DNA of 48,362 nucleotides from positions 1 through 48,362 of the forward strand of contig CAZFEF010000004.1 in the NCBI GenBank assembly GCA_964517555.1, in the 5' to 3' direction. Origin of the DNA: DAONDZ01 sp964517555 (GTDB lineage Bacteria > Patescibacteriota > Patescibacteriia > Patescibacteriales > UBA12465). Below the pieces are notes generated by a model. That model was given only the letters and a program-made list of their open reading frames with translations. It did no database searches and was not told the origin of the DNA. The translations under genes were made by a program, and so were the position numbers. Shown in pieces: positions 25,022 to 33,907 of the stretch (positions within the stretch are counted from its first letter, which is position 1; each line of letters opens with the position of its first letter).

Positions 25022-26827
25022 ATGGATATCAAAAAAACTAGGAATTTTGCTATTTTGGCCCATATTGATCATGGCAAATCGACTCTGGCCGACAGGATGC
25101 TGGAAATTACCAATACGGTAGAAAAGCGCAAGATGCGCGACCAGATTTTAGATGGCATGGACATCGAAAGGGAAAGGGGGATTACCATCAAACTACAACC
25201 CGTAACCATGGAATATCAAGGCTATCAGCTCAACTTGATTGATACTCCGGGGCACGTCGATTTTTCTTATGAAGTTTCCCGTTCGTTAGCGGCGGTTGAG
25301 ACTGCGGTTTTATTAGTAGATTCCACTCAGGGAATTCAAGCTCAGACGCTAGCCAATTTGTATTTAGCCCTAGAACAGGACATTACGATTATTCCAGTGG
25401 TCAACAAAATTGATTTACCGGCCGCTAATGTCCCTAAAACCAAGAGGGAGATAGTTAAGCTTTTGGGTTGCAGAGAAGAAGAGATTATTTGCTCTTCCGG
25501 AAAAACTGGAGAGGGTGTAGCCGAAGTTTTACAAGAAGTTATTGACCGTGGTGCCGCTCCGACTGATGCAGCGGTTAATCAAGTGCCGCGAGCATTGATT
25601 TTTGATTCCAAATATGATGAATATCGAGGGGTGGTAGCCTATGTTCGGATTTTTGATGGTAGCCTGTCTAAGGGCGACAAAATAAAGTTAATGGCCACTA
25701 ATGCTCAAAGCGAAGTTTTAGATATTGGTATTTTTAAACCCGATTATTTTTCTACCGGGACTCTATCAACTGGCAGTATCGGCTATATTGTCACCGGCTT
25801 TAAAAACGTTGGTGAGTGTCGAGTGGGTGATACCATCACTTTCCCTTACGATCAGCACAACAAACCAGAACCTTTGCCTGGGTATAAGGAAGTAAAGCCG
25901 ATGGTTTTTGCTGGTATTTTTCCTAAGGAAGGCGATGACCTTCAGGATTTGCGAGAAGCAATGGAAAAACTAAAGCTTAATGACAGTGCTTTGGTCTATG
26001 AACCAGAACATTCCGAAGCCTTGGGCTTTGGCTTTCGTTGTGGCTTCTTAGGACTGCTGCATTTAGAGATTTTTCAAGAAAGATTAAGAAGGGAATACAA
26101 ATTAGATATTATTGTTACTATTCCTAGCGTGGCCTACAAAGTTTTTAAGAAGGCCGGCGAAGAAGTGATTATTCGTACCCCCCAGAAATTACCGGATCCG
26201 ACCCATATCGATCATATCGAGGAGCCGTGGGTGTCGCTAGATGTTATTTCCCCCAAAGAGTATATGGGCAATGTTATCAAATTAGCTCAGGAAAAACGTG
26301 GTGTTTATCGCAACACTGAATATATTTCAGCTGATAGCGATGAGCCGCGGGTGATATTGCGTTATGAAATCCCCATGTCAGCTATCTTGACCGACTTTTA
26401 CGACAAAATCAAAAGCGTTAGTTCTGGTTATGCCTCGATTAATTATGATTATTTAGATTATCGCCGCGCTGATGTGGTGCGGATGGATATTTTAGTGGCC
26501 GAGGAGCCAATAGAGGCTTTGGCTACTATCGTTTATCGCGACGAAGCTTTCCGCCAAGGAAAAGAAGTGGTGAATATTTTGAAAGATAGCTTGCCGAAGC
26601 AGATGTTTGCCGTTAAGCTACAAGCGGCTATTGGCGGCAAGGTGATTGCCGCTGAAAGATTATCAGCGATGCGCAAGGATGTCACCGCCAAACTCTATGG
26701 TGGTGATTATACTCGGAAATTGAAACTTTTAGAAAAGCAAAAAAGAGGCAAGAAGAAAATGATGGCTGCTGGTAAGGGGAGCGTTGATATTCCTCCAGAC
26801 ACTTTTGTGAAAATATTAAAAAGATAA
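25022..26827 (+). CDS. lepA: Elongation factor 4 (LepA) GTPase
   Basis: 601 aa, the standard length. G motifs are AHIDHGKSTL, IDTPGHVDF and NKIDLP, with the RERGITIK switch region. Domain II, EF-G-like domains III and V, and the LepA-specific C-terminal domain (MRKDVTAKLYGGDYTRKLKLLEKQK, read in two blocks) follow. It binds the ribosome and affects elongation or initiation under stress. It heads a lepA, small ORF, recJ, rnhA operon. Confidence 0.97.
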   Translation: MDIKKTRNFAILAHIDHGKSTLADRMLEITNTVEKRKMRDQILDGMDIERERGITIKLQPVTMEYQGYQLNLIDTPGHVDFSYEVSRSLAAVETAVLLVDSTQGIQAQTLANLYLALEQDITIIPVVNKIDLPAANVPKTKREIVKLLGCREEEIICSSGKTGEGVAEVLQEVIDRGAAPTDAAVNQVPRALIFDSKYDEYRGVVAYVRIFDGSLSKGDKIKLMATNAQSEVLDIGIFKPDYFSTGTLSTGSIGYIVTGFKNVGECRVGDTITFPYDQHNKPEPLPGYKEVKPMVFAGIFPKEGDDLQDLREAMEKLKLNDSALVYEPEHSEALGFGFRCGFLGLLHLEIFQERLRREYKLDIIVTIPSVAYKVFKKAGEEVIIRTPQKLPDPTHIDHIEEPWVSLDVISPKEYMGNVIKLAQEKRGVYRNTEYISADSDEPRVILRYEIPMSAILTDFYDKIKSVSSGYASINYDYLDYRRADVVRMDILVAEEPIEALATIVYRDEAFRQGKEVVNILKDSLPKQMFAVKLQAAIGGKVIAAERLSAMRKDVTAKLYGGDYTRKLKLLEKQKRGKKKMMAAGKGSVDIPPDTFVKILKR

Positions 26828-26835
26828 TTTAATTT

Positions 26836-26931
26836 ATGAAACGCAAAAAAGTAATTAAAGTTTTTTGGATTATTGTCTCCAGCATGGTGGTGTTGAGCAT
26901 GCTGGTTTGGACCGTTAGTTTTGGTATTTAA
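26836..26931 (+). CDS. 31-aa single-helix membrane peptide
   Basis: An intact ATG-to-TAA frame of 31 codons. A basic start (MKRKKVIK) precedes one hydrophobic helix (FWIIVSSMVVLSMLVW) and a short TVSFGI tail. The fit is exact: 8 nt after the lepA stop and 3 nt before the recJ start, like the other gene joints here. The positive-then-hydrophobic layout predicts an inner-membrane peptide with its N-terminus inside. The opposite-strand frame here has no comparable logic. Function unknown. Confidence 0.7.
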   Translation: MKRKKVIKVFWIIVSSMVVLSMLVWTVSFGI

Positions 26932-26934
26932 ATT

Positions 26935-28659
26935 ATGACTTCTCAAAAAAAATGGCAATTAGCCGATTTAAGAGAGCCGCTTTCGGTAGGTGCTGATTAT
27001 TCTTTGGCTTTTAGAAAACTTTTGGCCTTGCGCGGTCTAACGGCCTCAGATTTAGATTTATTCTTGGCTCCGGAATTTTCGCGATCAGAATATCTTCAAA
27101 AATTCGATCCTTTTCTGTTTGCAGATATGGAGAAGGCCGTAGAGTTGATTGTCCGCCACATCAAGGAGGGAAGCTTAATTACTATCTATGGTGATTATGA
27201 CGCTGATGGCGTAACTGCTTCGGCGGTTTTGTGGGAGGCTTTGACGCTATTTAAGGCTAAGCTAAGCATTTATTTGCCGGATAGAGTCTCGGAAGGATAT
27301 GGATTGAACAAGGAGGCGATTGAAAAAATTGCCGCTAGCGGTTGCCGTTTGATCATTACGGTTGATAATGGCACTCGAAGCCAGGAGGAGGTTATCTATG
27401 CTAAGAATTTAGGCCTTGAAGTTATTGTTACCGATCACCATGCCTTGCCCGACAAAGAGGAGTTTATCCCCGATTGTCTGTTTATTAATTGCACTGATTC
27501 GAGGCACTCATATCCCACCAAAAACCTAGCTGGTGTCGGCGTAGCTTTCAAGTTGGTTCAGGCTTTGCTTTTGCGATCCAAGTTGGATTTAGCTACTCAA
27601 ACCCAGATTGAAAAAAGAATTTTTGATTTGGTGGCTATGGGAACAGTCAGCGACATGATGCCGCTTTTGGGAGAAAATCGAATTCTGGTAAAACAGGGGT
27701 TAGTGGAAATCAATAAACAAAAACGTCTAGGTGTTAGGGAGTTGATTAAGGTCATTAAAAGCAAAATGGAAAAAATAGATGCTTGGACTTTGGGTTTCCA
27801 AATTGGCCCACGTTTAAATGCGGCTAGCCGTTTAGGTGATGCTAGCAATGCCTTGTCCTTGCTTTTAACTACCGACGAAGCTGAGGCCAGTATGTTGGCC
27901 CAGGAATTAGACCAGAAAAATGCTTCTCGGCAAGAGATTACCGAAAAAATTATGTCTGAAGTGGAGGCCCAAATTGATCCAGAAAAATTACCCGATATTA
28001 TTATCGGCCGAAGCTTAATTATGGAGGAACCTTGGAACGAAGGGGTTATTGGTTTAGTGGCTGGCAAGATTTGTGAAAAATATTACCGCCCCACGCTAAT
28101 TATCACTTCTACGGCTGAGGGCTTTAAAGGTTCCGGGCGAAGTATCGAAGAGTTTAGTCTAATTGCGGCTATTGAAACTTGCAGAGAATATTTGGATAAA
28201 TATGGTGGCCATCCCGGAGCTGCTGGATTCTCAGTTGCTAGCTCGGAAAAATTAGATAAGTTTATCATTGCCATGCAGAACGTGGCGACGGCACAGTTAT
28301 CCAAGCTGGAATTAGCCTCTAAACTGAATATTGATCTGGAGCTCAGTCTAGATGAAGCCAATTTAGAATTGGCTAAAGAGGTAGAGCTTCTAGCTCCTTT
28401 TGGCCAAGGCAACGCGCAACCTCGCTTCTTAACTCGCCAAGCTACTGTTTATGATATTGTTAATTTGGGAAGCAATGAACAGCATATCAAAATTCGCCTA
28501 GGCTCTATCTGGGCTTTAGGTTTTTTTAAGGCCGAAGCTTACCGCCATTTGAAAATTGGCGATCGCATCGACTTAGTTTATTATTTGGAAATAAACGGCT
28601 ATAATGGAAGAAGCGAGGCGCAATTGCGCATTATTGATTTAAAAGTTAGTGATTTATGA
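26935..28659 (+). CDS. recJ: Single-stranded-DNA-specific exonuclease RecJ
   Basis: 574 aa. DHH-domain motifs are IYGDYDADGVTA (about 85-96), ITVDNGT, VTDHHAL (about 165) and the GVGVAFKL segment, all carrying metal-binding Asp/His. The DHHA1 domain shows KYGGHPGAAGFSV. A C-terminal oligonucleotide-binding domain follows. It degrades single-stranded DNA 5' to 3' in repair and recombination. Its stop overlaps the rnhA start by 4 nt (ATGA), so the two are coupled. Confidence 0.95.
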   Translation: MTSQKKWQLADLREPLSVGADYSLAFRKLLALRGLTASDLDLFLAPEFSRSEYLQKFDPFLFADMEKAVELIVRHIKEGSLITIYGDYDADGVTASAVLWEALTLFKAKLSIYLPDRVSEGYGLNKEAIEKIAASGCRLIITVDNGTRSQEEVIYAKNLGLEVIVTDHHALPDKEEFIPDCLFINCTDSRHSYPTKNLAGVGVAFKLVQALLLRSKLDLATQTQIEKRIFDLVAMGTVSDMMPLLGENRILVKQGLVEINKQKRLGVRELIKVIKSKMEKIDAWTLGFQIGPRLNAASRLGDASNALSLLLTTDEAEASMLAQELDQKNASRQEITEKIMSEVEAQIDPEKLPDIIIGRSLIMEEPWNEGVIGLVAGKICEKYYRPTLIITSTAEGFKGSGRSIEEFSLIAAIETCREYLDKYGGHPGAAGFSVASSEKLDKFIIAMQNVATAQLSKLELASKLNIDLELSLDEANLELAKEVELLAPFGQGNAQPRFLTRQATVYDIVNLGSNEQHIKIRLGSIWALGFFKAEAYRHLKIGDRIDLVYYLEINGYNGRSEAQLRIIDLKVSDL

Positions 28660-29057
28660 AATTAATTATTTATTCCGATGGTGGCGCCCGTGGCAATCCC
28701 GGACCGGCTGGAATCGGCGTGGCTATTTATAATGAGAAAAAAGAGGTGGTGGATAAAATATCCGAATTTTTAGGGGTAGCCACTAATAACCAAGCTGAGT
28801 ATCGCGCTATCTTGGCCGGGATTAAACAGGCTAAAAAGTTAGGAGCGACCGAAATTGATTTTTATTTAGACAGCGAACTAGCCGTTAAGCAACTCAACCG
28901 TGAATATAAAGTAAAAAACAAAGACTTGGCGCCTTTGTTTTTAGAGATCTATAATTTAAGTTTATCTTTCAAGAAGATTACTTTCACCCACATCCGCCGA
29001 GAGCTCAATGTCTTGGCCGATGCCTTGGCTAATGAGGCGATGGATCGGAAAGAATAA
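28656..29057 (+). CDS. rnhA: Ribonuclease HI family protein
   Basis: 133 aa. Catalytic residues are all present: Asp8 (YSDGGARGNPG), Glu48 (NNQAEYRA), Asp72 (YLDSEL) and Asp122 (ADALANEA), with His112 as in the E. coli enzyme. It cuts the RNA strand of RNA-DNA hybrids. The basic handle region of E. coli RNase HI is reduced, as in short bacterial and archaeal types. It ends 4 nt from the convergent gene at 29062, with no terminator in between. Confidence 0.93.
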   Translation: MKLIIYSDGGARGNPGPAGIGVAIYNEKKEVVDKISEFLGVATNNQAEYRAILAGIKQAKKLGATEIDFYLDSELAVKQLNREYKVKNKDLAPLFLEIYNLSLSFKKITFTHIRRELNVLADALANEAMDRKE

Positions 29058-29061
29058 TCAT

Positions 29062-30261
29062 TTACTGGCAGACGTAAAAATTAGCATTAAGACTACAGTC
29101 TCCCCAATTCTCTAATGATATCCAGGTTTTACAAGAGGCATCACTAGTTGTACAGCCACCTTTAAAAGGGTAACCGCTAGATCCGGCCGGGTCATTGACG
29201 TCAGCAATATTATTTTGTTTTTCTCGCCAGCCAGTTAAGACGATGAAATGACCGCCGCTAGTGAATTTGCAATTAGGGCGGTCGTTGCCGCTTACTGAGA
29301 TAACTACCACACACCCCTCGTCCAATTTATTAATAATACCACTCTTGCCGCCAGTATAACCAACGGTTAGGCCAAATGATTTGACAGTTTTTATTAATCC
29401 ATCGGCCGTAGAGCCGATCCCACAAATTCGCGAGCCGTTATTAACAGCTTGCGTAGTAAAGCCTGATAAAGTGCCAGGATTTTTATATTTACTGATTGCC
29501 ATAAAAGTTGACAGGATGCCGCAACCAGAGGTGCAAAGGTTGGGATTGCCGTTATAGGGAGATTTAGGGTTTTCCTGGGTTCCGTATTTAGCTGCATATT
29601 TTTTACTGTCACATTTTTTGTTTTTTTCATTATAGAGAATCATTTTTCCTTCCTGGCTGCATTGATAAAATAAAGGCACTCCATGAGAAGATCCGGCTGC
29701 GGTTGGGGCGTCTATTTGTGCCTCTTCTGGCAAGTCAAAAGTTTCAACATATTCAATTACTATTGGCTTTAATCCGATTAAATCCGGATTTATTTCATTC
29801 AGGAGTATATAAGAAGTCATCATAATTAATAACCCGGTTAAACTGCCAGCCACCCAACTTTTAGCTTGGGAAATTCTGGTGGCATTTCCAGCTGAGGTTA
29901 ACCAAATAATCCCGCCGATCATTAAGGTGATAGCTGCTAATATCCCCACGATTGCTAAAGCGTAATTATAAATACCTTTGATGTATTGAGCAATCCAGGG
30001 AATCGTGCATTCGGTTTTGACACCGGTGGTGGTACAGCTGGCTGGATTATCGGCAACAATTTTAGTTAGCCCTGGAATTTTTACTTGTAAGTTTGATAAT
30101 GGATTACTCAGGTCTACAGGTTTAGACTCTAAGGTGGAGGTTGCTTGATTGCCAGCTGTTTCCGGAGTAGTGGTTGCTTGAACAGTTAAAGTCAGTCCCC
30201 AAAGAAAAAATAATCCTACCAGGAAACCAATCGCTATATTTTTCTTTAGAGCTTTTTTCAT
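29062..30261 (-). CDS. Secreted two-helix protein with C-terminal C39-like cysteine protease domain
   Basis: 399 aa. The signal peptide ends near residue 29 (VQA). A short Cys-containing segment precedes two membrane helices (about 98-121 and 140-160), with the loop WLTSAGNATRISQAK between them. This core is paralogous to the proteins at 7770 and 31191. Residues about 193-399 look like a peptidase C39_2 / papain-like domain: Cys247 in TSGCGILSTFM, His338 in GGHFIVLTG and Asp357 in DVNDPAG form the expected triad. Positive-inside topology puts the protease outside the cell. It is the last gene of the oxidoreductase operon, 1 nt after porB. Substrate unknown; pilin or toxin processing and wall-peptide cleavage are possible. 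Confidence 0.75.
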   Translation of the reverse strand: MKKALKKNIAIGFLVGLFFLWGLTLTVQATTTPETAGNQATSTLESKPVDLSNPLSNLQVKIPGLTKIVADNPASCTTTGVKTECTIPWIAQYIKGIYNYALAIVGILAAITLMIGGIIWLTSAGNATRISQAKSWVAGSLTGLLIMMTSYILLNEINPDLIGLKPIVIEYVETFDLPEEAQIDAPTAAGSSHGVPLFYQCSQEGKMILYNEKNKKCDSKKYAAKYGTQENPKSPYNGNPNLCTSGCGILSTFMAISKYKNPGTLSGFTTQAVNNGSRICGIGSTADGLIKTVKSFGLTVGYTGGKSGIINKLDEGCVVVISVSGNDRPNCKFTSGGHFIVLTGWREKQNNIADVNDPAGSSGYPFKGGCTTSDASCKTWISLENWGDCSLNANFYVCQ

Positions 30262-30262
30262 A

Positions 30263-31186
30263 TTAGCGTAAGCTATATTTATTGATATTATTTTCAGCTA
30301 AGATTTGGATTTCTTTAATAGTGCCCTGATATTTGTTTTCTTTAAACAAATGACTATATCGTCCTTGGATTTTCAGATATTCCTCCACCTTCGGTGTAGG
30401 GGTTGGTACCCTGGAAGCGGAAATAAGTTTTCCGTCTTCATATTCCAAGAGAGGGTATAGTCCGGTTTGGGCTGCTAGTTTCCCCAGATTTACCGCCTCG
30501 TCATAGTTAGTTTTCCATCCCAGGACGCAAGGACTAAATATTTGAATATAACTGGGTCCGTTAATAGTTAGAGCTTTTTTTATTTTTCGAGTAATATCAT
30601 CAGGATAACCAGCGCTAGCCTGAGCAACATATTTTAATCCATGAGCTAAGGCTATAGCCAGCATGTCTTTTTTATTTTGGGTTGATCCTGGTATGAGCGG
30701 GCAGGAGTTTTTAGTTTCCGGACAGTCACTGCTAGGGGAGGTGGTAGTGGAGGCTCCCAGGGGGGTAGCACCGGAGGCCTGAATGCCAGTATTGGAATAG
30801 GCCTCAGTGTCATAGCAGATGTAGATAAAATTATCGCCTCTTTCCCAGGCGCCGCTGATTAGTCCTAGGCCAATATCAAAAGTGCCACCATCTCCGGCCT
30901 GGACTATCACTTTGATATCTTCTTTTTTTTGTTTTTTAAGAGCGGCTTTTATTCCTGAAGCTAGGGCCGATGGGTTTTCGAATAATGAATGAATCCAAGG
31001 AACCCCCCAGGCTGTTTGTGGATAGGCAGTGGTAGTCACCTCTAAACAACCAGTGGCGTTGGCAATGATTATCTTCTCGTTTTCTAATCCGCGCATCACT
31101 GCTTGAACGGCTACTAATTGTCCGCATCCAGCACAAGCATTATGTCCGGGATAAATTTTTTGTTGTTTGTTTTTATTGGTTGCCAT
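30263..31186 (-). CDS. porB: 2-oxoacid (pyruvate):ferredoxin oxidoreductase, beta subunit
   Basis: 307 aa from the ATG at 31186 (MATNKNKQQK). An upstream in-frame ATG at 31216 would overlap the preceding gene by 26 nt, so the shorter start is preferred. Thiamine diphosphate motif: AGDGGTFDIGLGLISGAWE to YDTEAYSNTG. Cysteines in ACAGCG, ATGC and PCVLGW are the expected ligands of a [4Fe-4S] cluster. With subunits A, D and G it converts pyruvate and CoA to acetyl-CoA, CO2 and reduced ferredoxin. Specificity for pyruvate over branched 2-oxoacids is inferred. It is separated from porA by the secreted protein at 31191. Confidence 0.92.
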   Translation of the reverse strand: MATNKNKQQKIYPGHNACAGCGQLVAVQAVMRGLENEKIIIANATGCLEVTTTAYPQTAWGVPWIHSLFENPSALASGIKAALKKQKKEDIKVIVQAGDGGTFDIGLGLISGAWERGDNFIYICYDTEAYSNTGIQASGATPLGASTTTSPSSDCPETKNSCPLIPGSTQNKKDMLAIALAHGLKYVAQASAGYPDDITRKIKKALTINGPSYIQIFSPCVLGWKTNYDEAVNLGKLAAQTGLYPLLEYEDGKLISASRVPTPTPKVEEYLKIQGRYSHLFKENKYQGTIKEIQILAENNINKYSLR

Positions 31187-31190
31187 AATT

Positions 31191-32462
31191 TTATTCAGTG
31201 CTACATAAACCGTCAACGCATTGGCCAGCCTCTCTGTCGGGAGTCAAGCAGAAGGTTAGGTTAGTTTTATTACTACCGTCGCTATTCTTGCAACACATCA
31301 ACGCAGAACATCTTTCTTCATACCAACGATCACTGTATCCTACGTCAACTGAAGTGAAGCCGGCAGTCAACGCGCTCAAGACGACACTGCCGCCGCTGAT
31401 ATCGACTATAGTATTACTAGAACAATCTTCTATCAGTGAATCCCAGGCGCTAAAAGAGTATTCGAACACGGCGCTGGGTGGCGGCTCTTGGCCGGAGAAA
31501 AGAGAAACTATGCTATTCCAGGTATCCTTGAAGGCGGCAAAGGGTAAAGTTATGGCAGCTGTAGCAGGACGGAGAGAGCGTGAGATTCTGAGACAGCAGC
31601 CACCGTATACACACTTAGTCTTGCTAGAGTCGGGTATCATTCCTTTGTATGACTTTCCTTTTATATCATCATCTTCGCAGAGACTGGGAGAAAACATACC
31701 AGCCAAGGTTCCACCAGTAGTTTTGTCTGGGTTAGCATACTGACAACAAGCCGGGTCTTCTATTAATGTCACTTCTCTTGTTTTTAGGGTTACTAAGTCG
31801 GGGTTGATCGTGTTTAGTATTATCCATGAACCCAGTAGGATAAATAGTCCGATTAAACTGCTAGTAATCATGTCTTTGGCTTGTTCTATTTTAGACCCTG
31901 AGCCTCCAGCCGTTAACCAGATAATACCTCCGATCATTAACATAATAGCCGCGACAATACCTACTATGCCGAGGCCATATTTATAATAAGCTTTTATATA
32001 ATCACCGATAGGGCTGGTGTCGGTTTTTAATGTCATAGATTCGCCTTCCTGAAATTCTGATCCAGGAATTGATATCTGCGGGGTAAAGATAATCGGTGGC
32101 AATAATTTGTCGTCTGTTTCCGGGCAAAAACTAGAAGTTTCTCCGCTGGCGTTAATCGGACAGCAACATTTTTTTCCAACCGTGCATTTGCTTTTGTCTG
32201 GTTCTGTCGTAGGAAAGTTGCTAGGACAGGGCAACCCAGAATAAGGACTCTGGTAATATTGTCCGTTATCATTAGTACAACAATTTGTCCCTGATTGACT
32301 GTCTAGTTGCCAGGAACAACTTCCTGGGTCCTTTTCTTGGGGCCAGTTGGTGCCACAATTAGATACGTAAATACAGCGATAATCTGCGGCAACAACTGGT
32401 TTAATAATAAAAAAAGAAGCTGATAGTAGAAGGATAATTAATAGTAGTTTATACTTAGGCAT
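31191..32462 (-). CDS. Secreted cysteine-rich two-helix protein, VirB2/TrbC-like core
   Basis: 423 aa. A signal peptide (about 1-25) is followed by a cysteine-rich outer segment (CC and CCC runs, about 30-113). Two membrane helices follow (about 161-184 and 200-218) with the loop WLTAGGSGSKIEQAK, then NTINDPL-type residues read here as NTINPDL, and a second outer domain with more CC pairs. The core aligns closely with the protein at 29062 (both share YIK, GIVGI, MIGGIIWLT, QAK and NPDL). It lies inside the oxidoreductase operon, 10 nt after porA and 4 nt before porB. About 30 cysteines suggest many disulfides, to be made by the DsbA-like protein heading this operon. Function unknown. Confidence 0.75.
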   Translation of the reverse strand: MPKYKLLLIILLLSASFFIIKPVVAADYRCIYVSNCGTNWPQEKDPGSCSWQLDSQSGTNCCTNDNGQYYQSPYSGLPCPSNFPTTEPDKSKCTVGKKCCCPINASGETSSFCPETDDKLLPPIIFTPQISIPGSEFQEGESMTLKTDTSPIGDYIKAYYKYGLGIVGIVAAIMLMIGGIIWLTAGGSGSKIEQAKDMITSSLIGLFILLGSWIILNTINPDLVTLKTREVTLIEDPACCQYANPDKTTGGTLAGMFSPSLCEDDDIKGKSYKGMIPDSSKTKCVYGGCCLRISRSLRPATAAITLPFAAFKDTWNSIVSLFSGQEPPPSAVFEYSFSAWDSLIEDCSSNTIVDISGGSVVLSALTAGFTSVDVGYSDRWYEERCSALMCCKNSDGSNKTNLTFCLTPDREAGQCVDGLCSTE

Positions 32463-32472
32463 ACTATTTGAG

Positions 32473-33633
32473 CTATTTATTAATAAATTTAGCTTTTAAA
32501 TCAGTCCGTTTCGTCTTCATTATATCATTTATTACTTCTTTAATCATCTTTTTGGTAATATCGCGACCACCTAATCCGGCAATGTAATTTTTAACTGCCT
32601 GGTTAGGCTTGGCGGTGGAGATTATTCGACTCATCAATGGTGCTAGAGACCCAAACCCGGCTGCTTTTTCCAGTACCGCGATTTTTTTAAATTGTGATAA
32701 AGTCTTGGCAATTTCCTGGTAGGGGAAAGGGTTGAAACATTTTATTTTTAAAACCCCAACCTTCTTATTCTGATCAACCACGTCTTTGATGGTGCCGACC
32801 ACCGACCCCATGGCGACAATAACCATTTCGGCTGATCGAGGCCCGTAATATTCATAAAGACCATTTTCGGTTTTGCCGACGGCTATCCCCAGAACTTTAT
32901 GTTCTTTAAAATATTCAGTGGCAATCATTTTGATACTGGCTTCCAAGTCGTCTTGAAGTTCTTGGCGAATTTCTAAGTAATCTTTGGGGCTGACAAAAGA
33001 GCCCATGGTTATCGGATGATCAACATGAAGATAGGTGTTAATCTCGGGCTTGTACTGGCCTAAATATTTTTTTATTTTTCCAGCCTCAGGGATAGACAAA
33101 GGTTCATAGGAATGAGTTAGAATAAAGCCGTCAACATTGACCATCACCGGTAATTTAGTAGCCTCAGCAATTTTATAAGCTAGGATATGTTGCAAGACTG
33201 CTTCTTGGTTGGTTTCGGCAAAAAGCATAATCCACCCGCTATTTGTTAAAGCCATAATGTCTTGGTGGTCATTCCAGATATTAATTGGAGAGGAGATAGC
33301 TCGATTAGCGCAGGTCATTACTATCGGCAGACGTAATCCGGCGATGCTGAATAATACCTCAGTCATCAGCAGCAGGCCTTGAGAGCTGGTGGCGCTATAG
33401 ACTCGAGAGCCAGCGGCGCTAGCTCCTAAAACTATAGAGGCGGCGGCGAATTCACTCTCGGCTCTTAGGTATTCATAATTAGCTAGACCGTCGGCTTTGA
33501 ATTTAGCCAAGTCTTCTACGATATGGGTTTGGGGGGTGATAGGATAAGCTGAAATTACATCTGGAGCGATATTTTTAATGGTCAAGGCAATGGCTCTCGA
33601 TCCTTCTAATATTTGACGATTTGTGATACCCAT
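32473..33633 (-). CDS. porA: 2-oxoacid (pyruvate):ferredoxin oxidoreductase, alpha subunit
   Basis: 386 aa. The thiamine-pyrimidine domain begins GSRAIALTIKNI and has SAYPITPQTHI, RAESEFAAASIVLGAS and SATSSQGLLLMTE, all typical of PorA/VorB-type subunits. A second domain (about 240-386) follows. It forms the catalytic pair with PorB. Gene order in transcription is porG, porD, porA, secreted protein, porB. The four-subunit archaeal-type layout is used rather than the fused single-chain enzyme of many bacteria. Confidence 0.92.
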   Translation of the reverse strand: MGITNRQILEGSRAIALTIKNIAPDVISAYPITPQTHIVEDLAKFKADGLANYEYLRAESEFAAASIVLGASAAGSRVYSATSSQGLLLMTEVLFSIAGLRLPIVMTCANRAISSPINIWNDHQDIMALTNSGWIMLFAETNQEAVLQHILAYKIAEATKLPVMVNVDGFILTHSYEPLSIPEAGKIKKYLGQYKPEINTYLHVDHPITMGSFVSPKDYLEIRQELQDDLEASIKMIATEYFKEHKVLGIAVGKTENGLYEYYGPRSAEMVIVAMGSVVGTIKDVVDQNKKVGVLKIKCFNPFPYQEIAKTLSQFKKIAVLEKAAGFGSLAPLMSRIISTAKPNQAVKNYIAGLGGRDITKKMIKEVINDIMKTKRTDLKAKFINK

Positions 33634-33637
33634 ATGA

Positions 33638-33901
33638 TTATTTTTTTTCTGGTTTAGAGCTAATAGCCTGCACCGGACATTCTTTGACGCATAAGTTGCA
33701 TCCCTTGCAATAGTCGTAGTCGATTTTTGATTTTAATTTGCCGTTTTGATTTTCCATAGTGATGCAGGCGTCCGGGCAGATTTTGGCGCATAAAGAACAG
33801 CCAATACATTTTTGCCAATCGACTTCTGGTTTAAATAGTCGCCAGGATCCGGTATGGTTATTTAGCGAGCTTTTGGGTTTGAGAATAATGGTTTTTTTCA
33901 T
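33638..33901 (-). CDS. porD: 2-oxoacid:ferredoxin oxidoreductase, delta (ferredoxin-like) subunit
   Basis: 87 aa with two full [4Fe-4S] motifs, CIGCSLCAKICP and CKGCNLCVKECP, about 30 residues apart. This is the polyferredoxin subunit that carries electrons from the catalytic dimer to free ferredoxin. It is 4 nt from porA and 6 nt from porG. Confidence 0.94.
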   Translation of the reverse strand: MKKTIILKPKSSLNNHTGSWRLFKPEVDWQKCIGCSLCAKICPDACITMENQNGKLKSKIDYDYCKGCNLCVKECPVQAISSKPEKK

Positions 33902-33907
33902 AATTTC

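Noticed and set aside
29058..29061. Terminator between convergent rnhA and the protease-bearing gene
   Set aside because: Only 4 nt separate the two stop codons, and I see no inverted repeat with a T-tract in the flanking codons.
31187..31216. Upstream ATG of porB at 31216 as the true start
   Set aside because: It would overlap the preceding stop by 26 nt and adds ten residues not typical of the family. The ATG at 31186 gives the 4-nt gap usual in this operon.
31198..31743. A 181-codon open frame on the plus strand opposite the Cys-rich two-helix protein
   Set aside because: It is antisense to a gene with signal peptide, membrane core and clear paralogues. Its own translation shows no domain, signal or coherent hydrophobic pattern.
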